A DNA stretch of 64,000 bases from Candidatus Heritagella gallinarum. Lineage in GTDB: Bacteria; Bacillota; Clostridia; Oscillospirales; Acutalibacteraceae. The stretch covers positions 1-64,000 of the forward strand of contig CAJFNK010000063.1 of assembly GCA_904394685.1 (NCBI GenBank), read 5' to 3'. Of the stretch, positions 54,481-63,055 are shown one piece after another (the first letter of the stretch is position 1; each line of letters opens with the position of its first letter). A model generated the notes under the pieces. That model saw only the letters and a list, made by a program, of their open reading frames with translations, had not been told where the DNA came from and did not search any database. Position numbers and translations under genes: made by a program.

Positions 54481-54510
54481 TTGACACGGGGCCATTGCGT
54501 GGGGTATAAT
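54481..54510 (+). promoter_or_regulatory. rpmH promoter
   Basis: -35 TTGACA (54481-54486) and -10 TATAAT (54505-54510), both perfect hexamers, spacer 18 bp. Confidence 0.85.
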
Positions 54511-54558
54511 GCTAACTTGCAAGGCTTATACCTTTATGCCCGAAAGGAGGGTGTTTGT

Positions 54559-54693
54559 ATGCTGAGAACGTATCAGCCCAAAAAGCTGCACAGAAAGAAA
54601 GAGCACGGCTTCAGAAAGAGAATGTCCGACAGAAACGGCCGCAAGGTCCTGGCTCGCCGCAGAGCAAAGGGCAGAGCCCGTCTGACTTACTAA
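54559..54693 (+). CDS. rpmH: Ribosomal protein bL34
   Basis: 44-residue, very basic ribosomal protein of the large subunit: [20 protein letters not shown]..., ending [13 protein letters not shown], the full family pattern. The ATG at 54559 has AAAGGAGG 8 nt upstream. First gene of the conserved rpmH-rnpA-yidD-yidC-jag run. Unusually, 190 bp or more separate it from rnpA. Confidence 0.97.
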   Translation: MLRTYQPKKLHRKKEHGFRKRMSDRNGRKVLARRRAKGRARLTY

Positions 54694-54926
54694 TTGATGC
54701 CTGTTCCAACCAAACAGCGCAGCGGCGTTATGCCGTTGTAAGGGCCACCGATAGAAGGGGTTTGGCAGCGAGATGTTTTGTCTTCTGCCGGACAAGTCCT
54801 GTTATGAGCTCCGAACGAGGGGGTCAGAAGGATTCCTTTCAGCGTGGCCTTTTCTTTATAAAAGATTCGTTTTTGATGGTTTGATGAATGGAAAAGCCGG
54901 ATAGCCGGCAGATGGATGAGTGTAGA

Positions 54927-55262
54927 ATGGATCTTTTTATTCCGATCTGTGAGAACAGGGATTTCAGACGGCTGTATGCCAGAGGAAAGTCCCTGGTCAC
55001 CCCTGTGCTGGTGGTGTATGTGTCCCGAAACCGTACCCGTAATTTGCGGGTTGGAATTACCACCAGTAAAAAAATTGGAAATGCCGTTAAAAGAAGCCGG
55101 GCCCGGCGTGTGATCCGGGAGGCGCTTCGGGCGGTTGCCCCGGAAATCAGAACGGGTTATGACCTGATTCTGGTGGCCAGGGCCAAAACCCCTTTTGTAA
55201 AGAGTACTGAAATCGAAGTGGCGCTGCGTGAGCAGCTTTTGAAAGCCGGGGTTTTGCGTTGA
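54927..55262 (+). CDS. rnpA: Ribonuclease P protein component
   Basis: Protein subunit of RNase P, processes tRNA 5' ends with the rnpB RNA. 111 residues from the preferred ATG 54927, where [21 protein letters not shown] aligns with RnpA N-termini. The RNR signature region is [21 protein letters not shown]. Earlier in-frame ATGs at 54888 and 54912 are possible, but all candidates have weak Shine-Dalgarno sites. The stop overlaps the yidD start (TTGA). Confidence 0.92.
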   Translation: MDLFIPICENRDFRRLYARGKSLVTPVLVVYVSRNRTRNLRVGITTSKKIGNAVKRSRARRVIREALRAVAPEIRTGYDLILVARAKTPFVKSTEIEVALREQLLKAGVLR

Positions 55263-55483
55263 AACGGGTTTTAATGGGACTGGTGCGGCTGTATCGGAAA
55301 TGGGTTTCCCCGTTAAAGCCGCCGTGTTGTAAATACATTCCTACCTGCTCGCAGTATGCTTTGGAAGCGCTGGAGCGTTTTGGGGCGGTAAAAGGGACAG
55401 CGTTGGCGGTATGGCGGGTGCTTCGATGCAATCCGTTTAGCCGTGGGGGATTCGACCCCGTCCCTGAGAAAAAAAGAAAATGA
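55259..55483 (+). CDS. yidD: Membrane protein insertion efficiency factor YidD
   Basis: 74 residues with the family signature [20 protein letters not shown] and [15 protein letters not shown]. Helps YidC-dependent insertion. Start TTG overlaps the rnpA stop by 4 nt, so the two are coupled. Confidence 0.94.
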   Translation: MKRVLMGLVRLYRKWVSPLKPPCCKYIPTCSQYALEALERFGAVKGTALAVWRVLRCNPFSRGGFDPVPEKKRK

Positions 55484-55509
55484 CTTGATAAATTGAGGTG
55501 CCCAGGCTT

Positions 55510-56595
55510 ATGATGGATTTTTTTAATTTCTTTGGCAGCTTACTCGGCTATATTCTATGGTTCTTCTATATGGTTGTCAGGAACTATGGTGTGGCCATTA
55601 TTCTGTTCACCATTGTGGTAAAAATGCTGCTGTTCCCCATGTCGATCAAACAGCAGAAATCCATGGCGGCGCAGAGCAAGCTGGCGGCCAAGCAAAAGGA
55701 ATTGCAGGCCAAATATGCCAATAACAAGATGAAATATCAGGAGGAGCTGCAAAAGCTCTATGATAAGGAAGGCGTGCATCCGATGGGAGGATGTTTGACC
55801 ACGCTGCTTCCGTTCCCGATTATGCTGGGCCTTTATTATTCGGTGGTGTTCCCGCTGAAAAACGTGCTGCACCTGCCTTCTGAGTCTGTGCAGCAGGCAC
55901 TGGATCTTTTGCAGAAAATTCCCGGTGTTGGCAGTAATTTTGCCGCCAACAGTTTTTATAACGAAATGGAACTGGTAAGGCATTTCGATGCGCTCAAGGG
56001 GCATTTGGCTGGAATCTTTACCGGCAGCGAGCTGGATCAGATTGAATCCCTTTCCCACGGCTTCCAGTTCCTTGGTCTGGACCTTTTGAAAACGCCGCAG
56101 AGCAGCGACTTTATGTCGATGATGTGGCTCATCCCGGTTTTGTGTCTGATTACTTCCTGGGCTTCTCAGTTTGTGATGATGAGATTGCAGCCCGGCATGC
56201 AGCAGCAACAGGGCTGCATGAAGGCTGTGATGTATCTGTTGCCTCTGATGAGTGTGTATTTCTCCTACATCATGCCCGGCGCTATCGGCTTCTACTGGAT
56301 TATCTCCACGCTGGTGAGCTTTGCTTCTACCTTGGTGATGAATCGTTTTTACAGCCCGGCACAGCTGACGGCACGGTCGGAAGCACAGCGTGCGGCGCTG
56401 CGTTTCCAGGAGGAAGCAGCAGTGCAGGAATTGCCGCCGGCGGTACAGATGAAGCTGGCAGAAAAGATTACCGTTGGCCAGCAGCCACAGAACAATGAAA
56501 AGAAAGGCGCATCCCAAAACAAAAAGAATGGAAAGAACAAGTCCAAAAAATCCGGAAGCTCCGGAAACGATGCGTACTTGGGAACGAAAAAATAA
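55510..56595 (+). CDS. yidC: Membrane protein insertase YidC/Oxa1
   Basis: Inserts proteins into the cytoplasmic membrane. 361 residues: first helix YGVAIILFTIVVKMLLFP, cytoplasmic hairpin loop of charged residues (MKYQEELQKLYDKEGVHPMGG), then helices with LLPFPIMLGLYYSVVFP and later VMYLLPLMSVYFSYIMPGAIGFYWI. No lipobox is present. A long Lys-rich tail (NKKNGKNKSKKSG) should bind ribosomes. The ATG 55510 has GAGGTG 9 nt upstream; a GTG at 55498 is inside it. Confidence 0.94.
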   Translation: MMDFFNFFGSLLGYILWFFYMVVRNYGVAIILFTIVVKMLLFPMSIKQQKSMAAQSKLAAKQKELQAKYANNKMKYQEELQKLYDKEGVHPMGGCLTTLLPFPIMLGLYYSVVFPLKNVLHLPSESVQQALDLLQKIPGVGSNFAANSFYNEMELVRHFDALKGHLAGIFTGSELDQIESLSHGFQFLGLDLLKTPQSSDFMSMMWLIPVLCLITSWASQFVMMRLQPGMQQQQGCMKAVMYLLPLMSVYFSYIMPGAIGFYWIISTLVSFASTLVMNRFYSPAQLTARSEAQRAALRFQEEAAVQELPPAVQMKLAEKITVGQQPQNNEKKGASQNKKNGKNKSKKSGSSGNDAYLGTKK

Positions 56596-56634
56596 CATTC
56601 GTGGATTATGATGCTTTCGGAGGGATAGGTTGTT

Positions 56635-57465
56635 ATGATTAAAGAAGCAATTGCATCAGGGGATACCGTAGAGCAGGCATTTGAACAGGCGTGCCAAATG
56701 CTCGGAGTAGAATCCCACGAGGCAGAATTTGAAATTCTGGAGATGCCGGTGAAAAAGACTTTTGGTCTTTTTGGCGGAAGTCCCGCAAAGGTTCGTGCCT
56801 TTATTAAATCTTCCCCGGCCGAAACCGCTGCGGCATATCTCAAAAAGATTGTTTCCGGCATGGGGCTGCGTGATATCGAAGTGGAGATTCAGGAAGAAGA
56901 AAACGGAGCACTGCTTTCCCTTTCTGGAGAAGATATCGGCTTTATTATCGGTCACCGTGGAGAAACACTGGACGCCCTCCAGTACCTGACCGGTCTGGTG
57001 GCAAACCATGTGGATAATACCTATTACCGGATTACACTGGATATTGGAAATTATCGTGAAAAGCGCAAGGAAACCCTGGAGATTCTGGGGCGGAAAATGG
57101 CAGCCAAAGCGCTCAAGACCGGCCGCAACTGTTCGCTGGAGCCTATGAACCCCTATGAGCGCCGGATTATCCATACCGCCGTACAGGAGGTAGAGGGTGC
57201 AAAATCCTGGAGTGAAGGCGAAGATATGGCCCGTCATGTAGTGATTGGCCCAGAAGAAGGGGAACGTCCGCAGCGCAGAAACAATCATTTCCGCAACAAC
57301 TCCAACAATCGCCGTGGCGGTTCCGGAAAAGGCGGCAACTACCGTGGTTCCGGGAACCATACTCATTCCCGTTCGGAAAACACCGGATTCCGCCGTTCGG
57401 AGACACCGGTAAAGCGTGACGGCGGCGATATGCCGTTGTATGGCAAAATTGACCGCAAGAGGTAA
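56635..57465 (+). CDS. jag: Jag/KhpB RNA-binding protein (KH and R3H domains)
   Basis: 276 residues: N-terminal Jag_N (MIKEAIASGDTVEQAFEQACQ; KKTFGLFGG), KH domain with IGFIIGHRGETLDALQYL, R3H domain with NPYERRIIHTAVQ and a Ser/Arg end, then a 60-residue low-complexity tail rich in Asn, Arg and Gly (NNHFRNNSNNRRGGSGKGG), probably disordered and RNA-binding. SD GGAGGG precedes the ATG. Its stop codon is one copy of the TAA target site of the mobile element that follows. Confidence 0.93.
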   Translation: MIKEAIASGDTVEQAFEQACQMLGVESHEAEFEILEMPVKKTFGLFGGSPAKVRAFIKSSPAETAAAYLKKIVSGMGLRDIEVEIQEEENGALLSLSGEDIGFIIGHRGETLDALQYLTGLVANHVDNTYYRITLDIGNYREKRKETLEILGRKMAAKALKTGRNCSLEPMNPYERRIIHTAVQEVEGAKSWSEGEDMARHVVIGPEEGERPQRRNNHFRNNSNNRRGGSGKGGNYRGSGNHTHSRSENTGFRRSETPVKRDGGDMPLYGKIDRKR

Positions 57466-57619
57466 GGGCTATCTGAAAAGTCGAAATCGTTATCTTTTCC
57501 TATGGACATCATGAAATGATGTCGTACAACGGCAGCTACTGCGTTAAAAATCGTTTTTGCCTTGTATCTGTCTGTTGCTTGCGAAAAATTCGTCAATTTC
57601 TTTGTTTTCAGATACGCCC
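57466..57619. mobile_element. MITE-like element with TAA target duplication at the jag stop
   Basis: 154 bp. Ends: GGGC-TATCTGAAAA (left) and TTTTCAGATA-CGCCC (right), inverted repeats differing by one inserted base. Flanked by TAA on both sides (57463-57465, which is the jag stop, and 57620-57622). Inside: hairpin GACATCAT-GAA-ATGATGTC (57505-57523) and near-palindrome AAAAATCGTTTTT. No open frame. Typical of a non-autonomous miniature transposon. Confidence 0.7.
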
Positions 57620-57639
57620 TAATTGTGGTGTAAGTATAG

Positions 57640-57672
57640 AAAGGCGGCTCTGAAAAGAGCTGCCTTTTTCTG
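57640..57672 (+). terminator. Terminator between jag and mnmE
   Basis: AAAGGCGGCTCT / AGAGCTGCCTTT stem with a 4-base loop, then TTC-rich tail. It lies after the MITE. Confidence 0.8.
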
Positions 57673-57707
57673 GTTTTGAAAGACTTTTTGAAAGGATGGT
57701 TGGTCGG

Positions 57708-59090
57708 ATGCTGGATACCATGGAAAAAAAGGATACAGTGGCGGCGATTTCTACCGCACAGGCACCGGGCGGTATTGGGGTGGTTCGGATTTCCGGCCCA
57801 AGAGCCCGTCAGGTAGGGGATCGGGTGTTCCGTTCTGCAAAAGGGAAAACAATTCGGGAAACGCCCGGTTATACGGCTTTATATGGAGGCGTATATGATG
57901 GGGAAGAAAAACTCGACGAGGCGATTGCGCTGGTGTTTGCCGCCCCTGCCAGCTTTACAGGCGAGGATGTGGTAGAGCTTTCGTGCCATGGCGGCGTGTT
58001 TGTAATGCGCCGGGTGCTGGAAGCGGTGCTAAAGGCCGGGGCGGCTCCTGCCGGGCCGGGAGAGTTTACCAAGCGGGCTTTCCTAAACGGGAAAATTGGC
58101 CTGACCGAAGCGGAAGCTGTGATGCAGGTGATTTCTGCACAGGGGATGCAGTCGGCCCGTGCCGCCCGTGCGGGAAAGGAAGGGGCGCTGGAAAAGCGGA
58201 TTGCCGGTGTGCGGGAAAGGCTGATTGACGCAGCTGCCCATTTGGCGGCATGGGCGGATTATCCGGACGACGATGTTCCGCAAGTAAATGAAGTGGAATT
58301 GAAAGACGGCCTTTTGGAAACCTGTGAACAGCTTGAACAGCTTTTGAAGCAATTTGATGCCGGGCGTGCCATCCGGGAGGGTGTGGATACCGTAATCGTG
58401 GGGCGCCCCAATGTGGGAAAATCCACGCTGATGAATTTGCTGGCAGGGTGCGAACGCTCTATCGTGACCCAGTACGCCGGCACCACACGGGATGTTGTGG
58501 AGGACACCGTGGTGTTGGGGGACATCCTTCTCCGGTTGGCGGATACCGCCGGAATCCGTTCGACAGAGGACCCGGTGGAGAGTATCGGGGTGGATATTGC
58601 CAAGAACCGGTTACAGAGTGCTCAGCTGGTGTTGGCAGTGTTTGATTCCTCCAGCCCGCTTTCGCAGGATGACCGGGAGCTGATGGAGCGGCTGCGTGGC
58701 GTCCCGACGGTGGCGGTGGTGAATAAAACGGATTTAGAGCCGCAAATTGATTTGGAGGAGCTGCATCGCTCGTTTTCTCAGGTGGTGTCTATCTCTGCCA
58801 GAAACGGAGAAGGGCTGGCGGAGCTTTCGCAGGCCTGCGCCCAGGTGCTGGAAACCACCTCCCTCAATCCTTCGGAGGGGATGCTGTTTACCGAGCGGCA
58901 GCGTGACGATGCCAGACAGGCGCTGAATTGTGCCAAAGAGGCGCTGATGGCGATGGAGTCTGGAATGACGCTGGATGCCGTCACGGTTTCGGTAGAAGGG
59001 GCGGTTTCTGCCCTTTTGGAGCTGACCGGCGAACGGGCAACAGAAGCGGTGGTGGATTCGGTGTTTGCACAGTTCTGCGTGGGAAAATAA
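57708..59090 (+). CDS. mnmE: tRNA modification GTPase MnmE
   Basis: With MnmG modifies the wobble U34 of tRNAs. 460 residues: N-terminal folate-binding domain (DTVAAISTAQAPGGIGVVRISG), helical domain, inserted G domain with [29 protein letters not shown] and NKTD, and the C-terminal CVGK with the functional Cys. ATG 57708 is chosen, with AAAGGA 11 nt upstream; ATG 57696 sits on that site. Confidence 0.95.
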   Translation: MLDTMEKKDTVAAISTAQAPGGIGVVRISGPRARQVGDRVFRSAKGKTIRETPGYTALYGGVYDGEEKLDEAIALVFAAPASFTGEDVVELSCHGGVFVMRRVLEAVLKAGAAPAGPGEFTKRAFLNGKIGLTEAEAVMQVISAQGMQSARAARAGKEGALEKRIAGVRERLIDAAAHLAAWADYPDDDVPQVNEVELKDGLLETCEQLEQLLKQFDAGRAIREGVDTVIVGRPNVGKSTLMNLLAGCERSIVTQYAGTTRDVVEDTVVLGDILLRLADTAGIRSTEDPVESIGVDIAKNRLQSAQLVLAVFDSSSPLSQDDRELMERLRGVPTVAVVNKTDLEPQIDLEELHRSFSQVVSISARNGEGLAELSQACAQVLETTSLNPSEGMLFTERQRDDARQALNCAKEALMAMESGMTLDAVTVSVEGAVSALLELTGERATEAVVDSVFAQFCVGK

Positions 59091-59313
59091 GCGAAAAAGG
59101 GGACTTGTGGGCAAAATTGGACTTTCAACCGTGTACGAAAAATGCAACATTTTGATTCAGAGTGTGTTTTCAACTGCTTTCTTTAAAGGGTTCTATTAAG
59201 ATAAAACAGTCTATTTTTGCGGACTTTTACGCAGGATTTCGACATGAATTATGTAAACTGAATCATACAATCAACAACTTGATATATATTATGTAAACCA
59301 AAGGAGCAAAGCA
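59091..59313. other. mnmE-mnmG intergenic region
   Basis: 223 bp with no gene. It contains the direct repeat ATTATGTAAAC at 59248-59258 and 59288-59298, 40 bp apart, just before the mnmG Shine-Dalgarno. A promoter is likely but not clearly placed. Confidence 0.4.
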
Positions 59314-61206
59314 ATGGGATACGATGCAGGAGCTTTTCAGGTAGCGGTAATAGGAGCTGGTCATGCTGGAATTGAGGCGGCGCTGGCGGCTGCCCGCCTG
59401 GGATGTGAAACGGTAATCTTTACAATCAATATGGATGCAGTGGGCAATTGTCCTTGTAACCCCAGCATCGGCGGCACAGCAAAAGGCCATCTGGTGCGGG
59501 AGATCGACGCCTTGGGCGGGGAAATGGGCAAGACCACAGATGCCTGCTTTTTACAGAGCCGGATGTTGAATTTGGGAAAGGGGCCGGCGGTTCATTCCCT
59601 GCGGGCGCAGATTGACCGAAGAAAGTATTCGGAAATTATGAAGCATAAGCTGGAATTACAGCCCCACTTGCAGATGAAGCAGGCAGAGATTGTGGAGCTG
59701 AACCAGACTGAGGACGGGAAATGGAAGCTGCTTACCCGGATGAATGCAGAATACACCGCCGACACTGTGATTCTGGCGACCGGTACATTTTTGGGCGGGC
59801 GTATTTTTATCGGCGAGGTGGCCTATGACAGCGGCCCCGACGGAATGTTCCCAGCTGCTTTTTTGGCGGACTCCTTGAAAAAATTAGGGCTTCGGCTGCG
59901 CCGCTTTAAAACTGGTACTCCTGCCCGTGTGCTGCGTTCCAGTATTGACTTTACCGATTTGGAAATGCAGGCGGGCGACGAGCCGGTTGTCCCCTTCTCT
60001 TATGAAACCGAGGGAAAGCTGGAAAACAAGGAAGTCTGCTATGTCAGCTGGACAAACGCACAGACCAAGCAGGTGATTCTCGATAATATTCACCGCTCTC
60101 CGCTATACAGCGGCATGATCGAAGGCGTTGGCCCCCGTTATTGTCCCAGCATCGAGGATAAGATCGTCCGCTTTGCCGATAAGCCACGCCATCAGCTGTT
60201 TATTGAGCCTTGCGGCGAAAACACAGAGGAAATGTATTTGCAGGGAATGTCGTCTTCCTTGCCCGAAGATGTCCAGATCGCTTTTTACCATACGGTCAAG
60301 GGGCTGGAGCATGTGCAAATCATGCGGAGCGCTTATGCGATTGAATATGACTGTGTTGACCCCACCCAGATGGAAGCAACGCTGGAATTTGCTGATTTGC
60401 CGGGCCTTTATGGAGCCGGGCAGTTTAACGGAAGCTCTGGCTATGAAGAAGCGGCTGCACAGGGACTGGTGGCTGGCATTAACGCTGCCCGCAAGGTGCA
60501 GGGAAAGCCGCCAATGATTCTGGATCGTGCCAGTTCGTATATCGGCACACTGGTGGATGATTTGATTACCAAGGGCGTTTCTGACCCCTATCGCATGATG
60601 ACTTCCCGTTCTGAATACCGGCTGGTGCTGCGGCAGGATAACGCCGACGAGCGCCTGACCCCGATTGGTCATGAAATCGGCTTGATTCATCAGGAACGCT
60701 GGGAGAAGTTCCAGCAAAAACAGGCGATGAAGGAAGCAGAGCGCCGCCGGGTAGAAAAGCTGGTATTTTCTCCCACAGAGGAGCTAAACCAAATTTTGGT
60801 TTCATGTGAAACATCGCCGGTAACATCGGGCGTGCATATGTCGGATTTGCTGCGCCGCCCACAGATTACCTATGAGGCGCTGACCCCAGTGGATACCGAA
60901 CGCCCGGATTATCCCAAGGCGGTGTTTGAAAACGTGGAAATCGAATTGAAATACGAGGGATATATTCGCCGTCAAAAGGCAGATATTGCAGAGATGCGGC
61001 GGCTGGAAAAGAAGCTGCTTCCCAAAGAAACCGACTACCAGAAGATCGAAGGGCTTCGGATGGAGGCACGGGAAAAGCTGCAAAAGGTGCGCCCGGCCAA
61101 CATCGGGCAGGCGAGCCGAATTTCCGGCGTTAGCCCGGCGGATATTTCGGTGTTGTTGATCTGGCTGGCAAGAGAAGGAGGCGAACCGATTCATGGAGGA
61201 TATTAA
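59314..61206 (+). CDS. mnmG: tRNA uridine-5-carboxymethylaminomethyl synthesis enzyme MnmG
   Basis: FAD-dependent partner of MnmE. 630 residues: FAD motif VIGAGHAGIEAALAAARLG, NPSIGGTAKGHLVREIDALGG, GTFLGGRIFIGE, RRFKTGTPAR and the C-terminal GidA-associated helical domain (RRPQITYEAL; ASRISGVSPADI). ATG has AAAGGAGC upstream. A parS-like 16-mer lies within the gene. Overlaps rsmG by 14 bp. Confidence 0.96.
   Translation: MGYDAGAFQVAVIGAGHAGIEAALAAARLGCETVIFTINMDAVGNCPCNPSIGGTAKGHLVREIDALGGEMGKTTDACFLQSRMLNLGKGPAVHSLRAQIDRRKYSEIMKHKLELQPHLQMKQAEIVELNQTEDGKWKLLTRMNAEYTADTVILATGTFLGGRIFIGEVAYDSGPDGMFPAAFLADSLKKLGLRLRRFKTGTPARVLRSSIDFTDLEMQAGDEPVVPFSYETEGKLENKEVCYVSWTNAQTKQVILDNIHRSPLYSGMIEGVGPRYCPSIEDKIVRFADKPRHQLFIEPCGENTEEMYLQGMSSSLPEDVQIAFYHTVKGLEHVQIMRSAYAIEYDCVDPTQMEATLEFADLPGLYGAGQFNGSSGYEEAAAQGLVAGINAARKVQGKPPMILDRASSYIGTLVDDLITKGVSDPYRMMTSRSEYRLVLRQDNADERLTPIGHEIGLIHQERWEKFQQKQAMKEAERRRVEKLVFSPTEELNQILVSCETSPVTSGVHMSDLLRRPQITYEALTPVDTERPDYPKAVFENVEIELKYEGYIRRQKADIAEMRRLEKKLLPKETDYQKIEGLRMEAREKLQKVRPANIGQASRISGVSPADISVLLIWLAREGGEPIHGGY
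60798..60813. promoter_or_regulatory. parS-like site inside mnmG
   Basis: GGTTTCATGTGAAACA matches the parS consensus at 14 of 16 positions, with the GTTTCATGTGAAAC core identical to the site before parA. Confidence 0.65.
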
Positions 61207-61906
61207 GAACCGTCTGCGGGAGCTGTGCGCTGGTGTGCAGATTGAGATTACAGACGAGCAGCTGGAAAAATTCCAGCGGTATATGGAGCTATTGGTGGAG
61301 TGGAACCAGAAAATGAACCTGACCGCCATCACAGACCCGGAAGGGGTAACGGTCAAGCATTTTTACGATAGTCTGATGGTGCTTCGGTGTACCGAAATTC
61401 CACAAGGAGCCAGTTTGATCGATGTCGGGACAGGCGCAGGCTTTCCGGGAATCCCGTTGGCAATTATGCGGCCTGACTTGCAGCTGACCTTGCTTGACAG
61501 CCTGAATAAACGCCTCGTGTTTTTGGAGGAAGTTTGCCGCTCTCTTGGGATTCATGCCCAATTGCGCCATGCCAGAGCTGAAGAAGGCGGACGGCAGGCT
61601 GGATTGCGGGAGAGTTTTGATATCGCCACTGCCCGTGCTGTGGCAGGCATGAATGTGCTGTGCGAATATTGCTTGCCTTTTGTCAAAAAAGGCGGCTTGT
61701 TTATCGCAATGAAAGGCCCAGATGGAGAGAACGAGGTGAAAGAGGCTTCCAGAGGAATTGGCGTGCTGGGCGGAAAGCCAGAGAAACTGGAAAAGCTCAC
61801 CTTGCCGGATGGAAGCCAGCGGTGTGTGGTGTTGCTCCGCAAAGTGCGTGAAACCCCGGCAGCTTACCCCCGGCATGGGTCAAAGATTTCGAAAAAGCCT
61901 TTATAA
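61193..61906 (+). CDS. rsmG: 16S rRNA (guanine-527-N7)-methyltransferase RsmG
   Basis: Methylates G527 of 16S rRNA with SAM. 237 residues: NLTAITDPEGVTVKHFYDSL, SAM loop DVGTGAGFPGIPLAI, LLDSLNKRLVFLEEV and DIATARAVAGMNVLCEY are all present. Its ATG is inside the last codons of mnmG, behind GAAGGAGG-type purines, so translation is coupled. A terminator follows. Confidence 0.95.
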   Translation: MEDIKNRLRELCAGVQIEITDEQLEKFQRYMELLVEWNQKMNLTAITDPEGVTVKHFYDSLMVLRCTEIPQGASLIDVGTGAGFPGIPLAIMRPDLQLTLLDSLNKRLVFLEEVCRSLGIHAQLRHARAEEGGRQAGLRESFDIATARAVAGMNVLCEYCLPFVKKGGLFIAMKGPDGENEVKEASRGIGVLGGKPEKLEKLTLPDGSQRCVVLLRKVRETPAAYPRHGSKISKKPL

Positions 61907-61945
61907 AGGTGTAATGGGGAAACAAATAGGAAATATCGTTTCAGG

Positions 61946-61983
61946 GCAATTGTGGCAGAAATCCTGCTGCAATTGCTTTTTTT
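61946..61983 (+). terminator. Terminator of the mnmG-rsmG unit
   Basis: GCAATTG-TGGCAG / CTGCTG-CAATTGC stem then seven T. Confidence 0.8.
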
Positions 61984-62043
61984 AGTTTCTTTGAAAAAAT
62001 ATTGATTACCCGGCAGGTTTCAACAAAATCTTATCTCAGGTGG

Positions 62044-62052
62044 TGCTATACT
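62044..62052 (+). promoter_or_regulatory. Extended -10 promoter of the Noc-like gene
   Basis: TGC-TATACT at 62044-62052, 40 bp before the GTG start; no clear -35. Confidence 0.5.
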
Positions 62053-62092
62053 CAATACCGGGACAAGCATTCTACGAAATGGGGGCGGCTAT

Positions 62093-62932
62093 GTGAAATT
62101 TCAACAGCAGGAAAAAAGAAAAATTTTAAATCTGCCAATCGATAAGCTGGCCCCAAATCCACGTCAGCCCAGAAAGGTGTTTTCTCAGGAGGAACTGGAA
62201 GGCCTTTCCCAAAGCATCGCTGAGAATGGACTATTACAGCCGGTAGTGGTGAGAAGGGCAGCGGGCGGCAGTTATGAGATTATTGCCGGAGAACGCCGGT
62301 GGCGGGCCTGCCAGCTGGCGGGAATGAAACATCTTCCCTGTATTCTCCAGGAATGCAGCGACACCCAGTCGGCGGTACTTGCCATATTGGAAAACCTGCA
62401 AAGACAGGATCTTCAGGTGTTTGAAGAAGCCGAAGGAATCCGCAGCCTGATAGTCGATTGGCATGTAACGCAGGAAGAAGCGGCTAGACGGCTGGGAAAA
62501 AGCCAGTCAGCTATCGCCAACAAGCTACGCCTTTTGCGTCTGTCGCAGGAAGAACGTGATTTGGTGGTGGCCAACCATCTGACAGAACGGCATTGCCGGG
62601 CGTTGATTCGTATACAGGACGAAAATGCCAGAAAGAAGATTTTGTCCCGTGTGATCGAACGCTCTTTAAATGTACAACAGACAGAAGCATTGGTGGAAGA
62701 ACAGCTGGCAGCAGAAAAGAAAACCGAACCAGCCAGCCGGACTTTTATTGCAAAGGACATCCGAATTTTTATGAATACCATTGAACACGCTGTGAAAACC
62801 ATGCAGAGCGCCGGGATTCTGGCGCAAGCTGAGAAGAAAGATTTGGGAGAATATCTGGAATATACCGTGCGAATTCCCAAAAACCGCTCAAAAGACGGGC
62901 GTGACCGACAGCCGGGTCAAAAACCTGCATAA
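62093..62932 (+). CDS. noc: ParB-family nucleoid occlusion protein (Noc-like)
   Basis: 279-residue ParB/Spo0J-family protein between rsmG and parA, the position of Noc in Firmicutes. ParB CTPase domain LPIDKLAPNPRQPRKVF and AGERRWRACQLAGM; ENLQRQDLQVFEEAEG; helix-turn-helix QEEAARRLGKSQSAIANKLRLLRL. A second ParB follows parA, so this copy is probably Noc, which blocks division over the nucleoid in B. subtilis; its N-terminal membrane helix is not obvious here. Start is GTG. Confidence 0.85.
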   Translation: MKFQQQEKRKILNLPIDKLAPNPRQPRKVFSQEELEGLSQSIAENGLLQPVVVRRAAGGSYEIIAGERRWRACQLAGMKHLPCILQECSDTQSAVLAILENLQRQDLQVFEEAEGIRSLIVDWHVTQEEAARRLGKSQSAIANKLRLLRLSQEERDLVVANHLTERHCRALIRIQDENARKKILSRVIERSLNVQQTEALVEEQLAAEKKTEPASRTFIAKDIRIFMNTIEHAVKTMQSAGILAQAEKKDLGEYLEYTVRIPKNRSKDGRDRQPGQKPA

Positions 62933-62992
62933 CGCAGAGAGGCTGCTGAAAATAAGTACAAGTTCATAACATTCCCTTATTCATTTCCTGTT

Positions 62993-63037
62993 GGAAGGAG
63001 CCGGAGATTGCGTTTGCAATACCGGCTCCTTCCATTT
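62993..63037 (+). terminator. Hairpin between noc and parA
   Basis: Perfect 12-bp stem GGAAGGAGCCGG (62993-63004) with CCGGCTCCTTCC (63022-63033), then ATTTTA. It ends 3-6 bases before a parS site. Confidence 0.7.
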
Positions 63038-63039
63038 TA

Positions 63040-63055
63040 TGTTTCATGTGAAACA
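63040..63055. promoter_or_regulatory. parS: parS centromere site upstream of parA
   Basis: TGTTTCATGTGAAACA matches the parS consensus at 15 of 16 positions and lies between the noc terminator and the parA promoter. Confidence 0.85.

Larger units (their letters stand above)
54094..54558. other. dnaA-rpmH divergent intergenic region
   Basis: 465 bp. It holds the dnaA promoter (leftward), a possible weak DnaA box TGTGAAAAA (near 54239), an extended -10 TGT-TATAGT at 54386-54394 (rightward, possible second rpmH promoter) and the consensus rpmH promoter at 54481. No gene is seen. Confidence 0.65.
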
